A DNA stretch of 64,000 nucleotides. Origin: Lunularia cruciata (taxonomy: Eukaryota; Streptophyta; Marchantiopsida; Lunulariales; Lunulariaceae). Shown here piece after piece: positions 59,278-64,000 of this stretch; positions within the stretch are counted from its first letter, which is position 1; the number at the start of each line of letters is the position of its first letter. A model generated the notes under the pieces. That model searched no databases. It saw nothing but the letters and a program-made list of their open reading frames with translations, and had not been told where the DNA came from. The DNA lies in NCBI GenBank assembly GCA_948567375.1, contig OX419759.1, forward strand, positions 31,845,493-31,909,492, written 5' to 3'. The position numbers and the translations under genes are program-made.

Positions 59278-60010
59278 TCAAGGACTCTCTCTTTCTCTTG
59301 GATTAAGTCAACGATATTTTAACTGCTTTTACGGTAACACATTTTTTTCGATGTATCCAAACAGGGAACTCCTCATGCGTACAAAGGGTTTATCTGAACA
59401 TGAAATAAATTCCAATCAGCATACATAAGGGAATTGGTAAACCCACCTGAATAATACGGACCAATCTTATGGTTATGTTTGACAATATTAATCTAAAGAG
59501 TAAGGAACAATAGCGAGTAGAGGATTCGCCCCCAGCTGGGGTCTCGCTGAAGTCATTACAGCATTACAATCTCATGCGTATTCAGAAGGTTTTACAACTA
59601 AAATTAAATGCAGGCAAGAGGAGAGAGACTCCAATCAAAAACTATACAATGCGTTGTGTCCACGGTGGTAACAATATTGACAAATTCTGCTAGCATAGCA
59701 CCAGCAAAGTCTTCTTGCATAGCACCACCAGTGTTTACATACTCTGTCCTTTCCAGATGGTCATTAGTAACAAAGAAGACCGAACTTGGATGACCGAGGT
59801 CATCAACACAAACCATAATTACGACTTGGTGGATGACATTGCTCCATATCTCCAAGTGCAGAAATACTCTATACTGTACAGTTGCAAATTGTACTTCGGT
59901 TATACAGAGTTGGCATTGCACTGCGTCTAGTTCTTTGTATTCTATGTGAAACCAACACAAGCTATTGTGCAACAAAGCAAAATATCTATATTCTGAAACG
60001 TGCTCAGAAA

Positions 60011-60126
60011 AGAAAAGTGCTTGATGGACAATCTGTTATAGAGATCTTGTTGGAGGAGCTCATTCAGTAGAAAAATGCCTGATGGACTATCTGTTATAGA
60101 GATCTTGTTGGATGAGCTCATTGAGC
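60011..60126. repeat. 58-bp tandem duplication
   Basis: Two adjacent copies of AGAAAARTGCYTGATGGAC... each ending in GAGCTCATT, differing at about seven positions. It lies within the PreP-like pseudogene interval. Confidence 0.93.
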
Positions 60127-60964
60127 ACGGCGGTAAACACGACCTTCAATGTGATGATGGAACCTGTTCATTGTCCCACAATCGAACGAGACAATCGCGT
60201 ATACATTCTCTGCAAACCACATTTGGGTTCTAGATTCCATTTATAAAACAATTAATATAGAATGAATTTGAATTTCAACAACAAATCAAACATTCACATG
60301 AACTGCCTATAACTATAACTGCAGTTCGATTACCTTGGAGAGACTGGAGTACGGAGTGCCAAACTTCATACACGGTTCTCTAATAATCGAATAAACTCCA
60401 GTTGACTTCGTGGTCAAAGGGAAGGAGAAAATTGATAGAGAGAAACCGCTTGAGTCCTTATCTAAATGGTTTTGTGCCTCTATCAAAGCTCCAGCGCTGG
60501 TAAATAACAGAAAAAGTGGCGACACAACCATAGTCTAGGTTGGCAGAAGCTCACGACAAAAGTTGCTTCATTACTGGGATTGAATTTGGCATGTGCAACA
60601 GTTACAGTAACCAGCATCCTGATTACACTAATCATTCATGAAGTTACGGTTTTTACATCGGATGGAAAGTATCGATTACGGTCATAATTGAAGAACAAAG
60701 AATTCAAATTCATGTTTAATCACTCGACCCTCCCATTTGTTCAAAAACCCAGCCTCCCACATCTAGCATAGCTTCCAACCTCGTGGCAGCAACATCGTGG
60801 CAGTCTCCTGCAAACTCACTCTACAGAATGATGGTAACGTAAGCCACGGATGGTAACGTAAGCAAAATTAAATACACATTGATTTCAAGCTCAAAACACA
60901 TTTACAAGGTCGTCGGTCAAAATGAACCACCACTTGAGCTTAATGTCCAATCTGTTGGACAGGT

Positions 60965-61140
60965 GATCAGCTTCTAAAGTTCAAAAACCTCCAGGTCTGA
61001 CTTCCGTTGTATACGAACTGCTTAAATCTTTGCTGCTGATTGACTTCAACATCTACGAGGATTGTCTTCATCTGCATACCATTGACAACAGAACTCTCCA
61101 ATTTAATTAGAATATCAATGGCGCAAAGATTTCCAGGTAA
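60965..61140 (-). pseudogene. PreP-like exon with QQRFKQFV
   Basis: AIDILIKLESSVV, then ILVDVEVNQQQRFKQFVYNG, which matches the family's DLFNL..ILQDVQFTDQQRFKQFV with about ten extra residues between. Borders are uncertain, and the following glycine-rich RMENRL region is not recognisable. Confidence 0.78.
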
Positions 61141-61392
61141 GTAACGGTGGCAGCACTACCAACATGTTGAGCACTTTCCAACCGATATAAAAACCGTAAC
61201 TTCAGCACTACCAATCATGTCCACTTTCAACAAGATCAATTGATTCACAACACTTCGGGTTTTCCTCTTGGAGTAGAGCAGAGATGCCCTTAAGCTTCCG
61301 GAGGCAATCAACACAAATGTACCAAACGTATGTAAATGACTCGGAAAAGTATGTCAGACATGACTGGATCCCAAGGATGAAAAATATATTAC

Positions 61393-61586
61393 CAGGCCAA
61401 AAAGGTCGAGAGTTTGACTGGACATTCGCTTTCCCACGGATTACTAAGTATCTCGGAGCCTCATCAGTACCCCATTCTGATGATCATGAACGGGTAAAAA
61501 TATTAATTTCTACTGTCTTCCACCGAATGAGCTGACTAAGGTTTACAAAATCTATATCTTTGGTGCCGATTTCTTGTAGTGACTTG
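61393..61586 (-). pseudogene. PreP-like exon
   Basis: Begins after ACCCAG: KSLQEIGTKDIDFVNLSQLI, then KTVEINIFTRS, a TGA, SSEWGTDEAP and LVIRGKANVQ, ending at a possible GTAATA donor. The 355-bp intron to the previous exon (61587-61941) restores frame in phase 2 (PFFS-KSLQ). Confidence 0.85.
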
Positions 61587-61941
61587 CTGGGTACTACAAA
61601 GTGAAAAGATCTAAATTAGCCTACTTTGACATCAGTTCAAACGCTAACATCCACAAGCAATAGCTGCGATCCAGTTGAGTATAGTGATGTTCCAAACATA
61701 TCTGACAGAATTCCTTCAAAAACTTCCCAAATGATTACTAACAGTGGAAACGAGGTATATAGCAGTGGATACCACACGACATGCTGATCAAATAATATAT
61801 CTTGTGTTACCTTGTGTGGACAATGTGGATAACGATATCTTTACTTGTAAAGTAGTTTGAAACCCTTGTTTAGAATATGACCAGGAAATGAGATATAGTG
61901 ACCATGAAACAGTTACTATTCTTAAAGTTACTGTTACTTAC

Positions 61942-62087
61942 GAGAAAAAGGAACAAGAGGCAGGAGATCTGTTCCAACTGTGGACATGTCCAAAGCAGTA
62001 TCAACGTAGAGGATTTTGCTCGTGAAAAGATCGTGTCGAAGTACTGTTGTCCATCAAGCTCTCTCACCTAACAAGCCGGCTGAAACG
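61942..62087 (-). pseudogene. PreP-like exon
   Basis: VRELDGQQ then, after a one-base frame change, VLRHDLFTSKILYVDTALDM and TDLLPLVPFFS, ending at a GTAAGT donor. It matches the NGVKVLQHDLFTND..PLVPLFC region. Confidence 0.85.
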
Positions 62088-62399
62088 TGAAGTCCTCAAA
62101 CAGGGTTTAGGTACCAGAGTTAAGATTGCTATATTCCTTCTGTTAGACTACATGCTTCTCTCGATCAACCTCACATACAGAGAAAGTATCGAGCACCAAA
62201 CCCCTAAAAAAGATAAAGGAAGGTACTAGCTATTGAATGATTTAACTTTTCAGCTCAAAACTGGGCTATCGAAATGATGGAACCTGAGAATCGGTTTATT
62301 CAACTTGCAATCAACGCTACATGTGCTCCACACTAAGCCGTATAGATGAACATAGTAAGCAGAACTCGCGGCACAGTTATAATCTCCGTCTATATATCA

Positions 62400-62580
62400 T
62401 CCGGTGGAAAGGAAGGGATGGATCTCAAGCTTCAGGAGTACCCGGAGTCTACTACCTCAGTCGAAGCTCCTTGGTCATACGTGTCAACTCAGTCAGATCC
62501 TCTTGGCTCATATCTGCCTTCAATTTTGCAAGTCTTGGCGCTTCAGCCGCTCTATCCTTTGATTCCTTTTCTGAGTCAGG
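62400..62580 (-). pseudogene. PreP-like exon with three stops
   Basis: Starts after a pyrimidine-rich CTTGTTCTGCAG acceptor. PDSEKESKDRAAEAPRLAK and MSQEDLTELTRMTKELRLR are followed by TAG TAG where the family has Gln-Glu, then TPGTPEA and TGA. It joins the preceding exon in phase 0 across a 116-bp intron (62581-62696). Confidence 0.87.
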
Positions 62581-62696
62581 CTGCAGAACAAGGATATTTA
62601 GCTGTTTTAGTTGTCGACTGCTCCATCAACGATAGTTAATTAACCCGAAAAGATCTAGATGTAATAATAAATAGATCAGACAACATATTTGCGTAC

Positions 62697-63375
62697 CAGG
62701 AGCTCAATTGTCACATGATGAGGATTGTCGATAAAGAACATCTGAATCAAAGGAGAAATAATTTCATTCACTCCTTTCTCAGCAGTGCGGCTCTTAAAGG
62801 TCTCCAAGTGCTCTGAAAATTCAAGTCCGTCAAAGACACCCGCACCAAAGAGCCAATTTCTGACACACCCTCTCATTAGAGCCACTCCTCTAGGTGTGGA
62901 GCCCGTGTTATTTTCTCTCAAGCTCAATCGAGCTGATGGAACCCTCCACATCACCGCCGGCAAATCCTACATCCACCACTCTTCTAAGCGTTCTGAACAC
63001 AAGTTCTTTTACCGCCACAATTTTCTGCAGCGACTCCTTTCATACCAATGTTGAATGCGAGCTGACGTCCATTGCTTAGCGCTAAATTACGGATTACGGA
63101 TTCCCCACATCCACTCTCAACCAATGCTTTTCTGAGAGGGGCACCTGGTGAACCCAGTATTAGTTCACTCATAAAGTGAGGTGCCCACTCTGTTTCAGAA
63201 TCCAATAGTTCCTCATTGAAGACACTGTTGATAGTCATCATATGCTTCTTCTCAAAATCATCTCCTGCTTCTGCAGCATAAGTTTGCACTACTCTCCTTG
63301 ATTCTGTAAACAATTTCTGAATTCCCACTTCTAACTCAGCACAGGAAGCATTCCAATCAAAGCTATCTAGGTATT
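62697..63375 (-). pseudogene. PreP-like large exon, frameshifted
   Basis: Begins at an AG acceptor before EYLDSFDWN, 85 bp after the previous donor, and runs through GIQKLFTESRRVV, EKKHMMTINSVF, LGSPGAPLRKALVESG and AFNIGMKGVAAEN. Near 63015-63025 the frame shifts by one base, after which KELVFRTLRRVVDVGF, ELSLRENNTGSTPRG and ISPLIQMFFIDNPHHVTIEL follow, ending at a GTACGC donor. It aligns along its length with the family's middle region. Confidence 0.88.
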
Positions 63376-63460
63376 CTGCCAACATTAATGAGAGCATTAG
63401 TCAGTATTTAACCTCCACATCCAAAGTCATTCGATAGATCGCAGCAAACAAAAAGCTTAC

Positions 63461-63600
63461 CCGGGTGAACAGTTTCTGAAAAGAAAATGTTCTGGGAGGG
63501 TTCAAGTAAGGCAAGAGATCAGATGAACTTCTGGGCACATCAGTGCTCACCACTCAGTAACCGCAAGAGAACCAGGCTCTGGCGTTACTTGGATGATGGA
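63461..63600 (-). pseudogene. PreP-like exon, disrupted
   Basis: Ends LLEPSQNIFFSETVHP at a GTAAGC donor (63455-63460), matching the HPSNARIFFYGDD region. An in-frame TGA (KFI-stop-SLAL) and a frame change after GSLAVTEW lie upstream, so the 5' border is uncertain. Confidence 0.65.
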
Positions 63601-63890
63601 ATTTACGAAGGAATTCCTGCCAGAGCGGATATACATGCATACAATCAGATTCGTATGAGCTGATATGGCTACGTGAGCTTTCACAATATCGCGTGGTACT
63701 AGTGACTACTATCGGGTTTTCTAGAGACGGTTTAGTACAGACGTGAAATTACTCAAAAGTCGAATTCGGAATGAAGGTCGGGACCCTTCCATGGTCCATC
63801 CCGTATGGGCTGGCAGGAAATATGCGCTGAAATTTCATCCGGGAGCGAAGAAAGTGACAACTTTATTTTTGCACGAGTTCACGGTCATAC

Positions 63891-64000
63891 CTTAATAGCA
63901 AGTTTAATCAAAATATCTTCGGGCTGGGAATAGATACCCTTCACTTTGTTGTCCACAACACCTTCAGTACGGACACAATAGATTGTGTTGGAATACCCAG
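63891..64000 (-). pseudogene. PreP-like exon with KGIYSQPEDIL
   Basis: Reads RTEGVVDNKVKGIYSQPEDI and ends IKLAIK at a GTATGA donor. It matches the family's GVVFNEMKG(V)YSQP region. The family Asn-Glu-Met is altered to Asn-Lys-Val here. The right border is the window edge. Confidence 0.85.

Larger units (their letters stand above)
58549..64000 (-). pseudogene. Presequence protease (PreP, M16C) -like pseudogene with introns, 5' end outside window
   Basis: PreP is the zinc metallopeptidase of plant mitochondria and plastids that degrades cleaved targeting peptides; the family member here is inferred from exon-by-exon similarity. Minus-strand exons in the right order cover the end of the N-terminal catalytic half, the middle helical region and part of the C-terminal half: NKVKGIYSQPEDIL (64.0 kb), EYLDSFDWN and SPGAPLRKALVESG (63.3), SLRENNTGSTPRG (62.9), SQEDLTELTRMTKELRLR (62.5), HDLFTSKILYV (62.0), EIGTKDIDFV (61.5), NQQQRFKQFV (61.0), VNYVGK (59.25) and DPNLLKML (58.95). 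Several GT-AG introns remain. In-frame stops and frameshifts make it a pseudogene. The catalytic HXXEH exon lies beyond 64 kb. Confidence 0.87.

Noticed and set aside
61284-61535. 83-codon plus-strand protein
   Set aside because: It is the antisense of a PreP-like exon and intron; the minus strand gives the family match.
1-64000. CRISPR array or bacterial operons
   Set aside because: No regularly spaced identical repeats; introns, LTR elements and a NUMT mark this as eukaryotic nuclear DNA.
58549-64000. Alternative genetic code explaining TAG and TGA in the PreP-like frame
   Set aside because: TAG falls where the family has Gln and Glu, TGA where it has Arg or a hydrophobic residue, and there are also frameshifts; decay is the simpler reading.

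Overview
This window looks like nuclear DNA of a land plant with a large, repeat-rich genome. The evidence is decayed Ty3/gypsy retrotransposons with plant-type chromovirus pol genes, a nuclear copy of plant mitochondrial nad5, GT-AG introns in a plastid/mitochondrial presequence-protease (PreP) relative, and long AT-rich stretches. The element E pol type and the restriction-like-endonuclease (RLE) non-LTR element make me favour a seedless plant or a gymnosperm over a typical angiosperm; that placement is inference. I see no intact protein-coding host gene. Almost every coding segment is broken by stops or frameshifts.

Layout. 1-3.7 kb: AT-rich DNA with a (TA)n tract. 3.7-6.9 kb: a stray LTR, then copy 1 of an unrecognised repeat (element C) carrying a coiled-coil-like ORF. 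6.9-11.6 kb: AT-rich DNA. 11.6-14.4 kb: element C copy 2, inverted. 15.0-15.4 kb: nad5 fragment. 16.4-26.9 kb: chromovirus B (minus strand, 5-bp target-site duplication GGTGA), split by chromovirus A (plus strand, 18654-23806). 28.0-28.6 kb: 5'-truncated RLE element copy 3. 28.6-36.4 kb: mixed-composition DNA with two strong hairpins and no recognised gene. 36.9-41.4 kb: degenerate chromovirus D ending in a chromodomain, polypurine tract and LTR. 41.4-44.6 kb: element E, a gypsy pol of another lineage. 44.8-48.3 kb: RLE copy 2, holding LTR element F, which itself holds a solo LTR (three insertion layers). 48.3-51.6 kb: unassigned, with a 43-bp-arm hairpin and an RLE 3' tail. 51.6-55.5 kb: the near full-length RLE non-LTR element (copy 1), its 3' end abutting an inverted tail. 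55.5-58.5 kb: unassigned. 58.5-64 kb: intron-containing PreP-like (M16C metalloprotease) pseudogene on the minus strand, running off the window.

The most interesting items are these. (1) The RLE element family: a C2H2 finger, an RT with ADD, a CCHC knuckle and a PD-(D/E)XK-like endonuclease, with several 5'-truncated or tail-only copies. (2) The LTR of element F, whose heat-shock-element-like GAA/TTC arrays sit just upstream of a TATA box, an architecture like stress-responsive retrotransposons. (3) The PreP pseudogene, readable exon by exon with surviving splice sites. (4) The unknown element C protein family.
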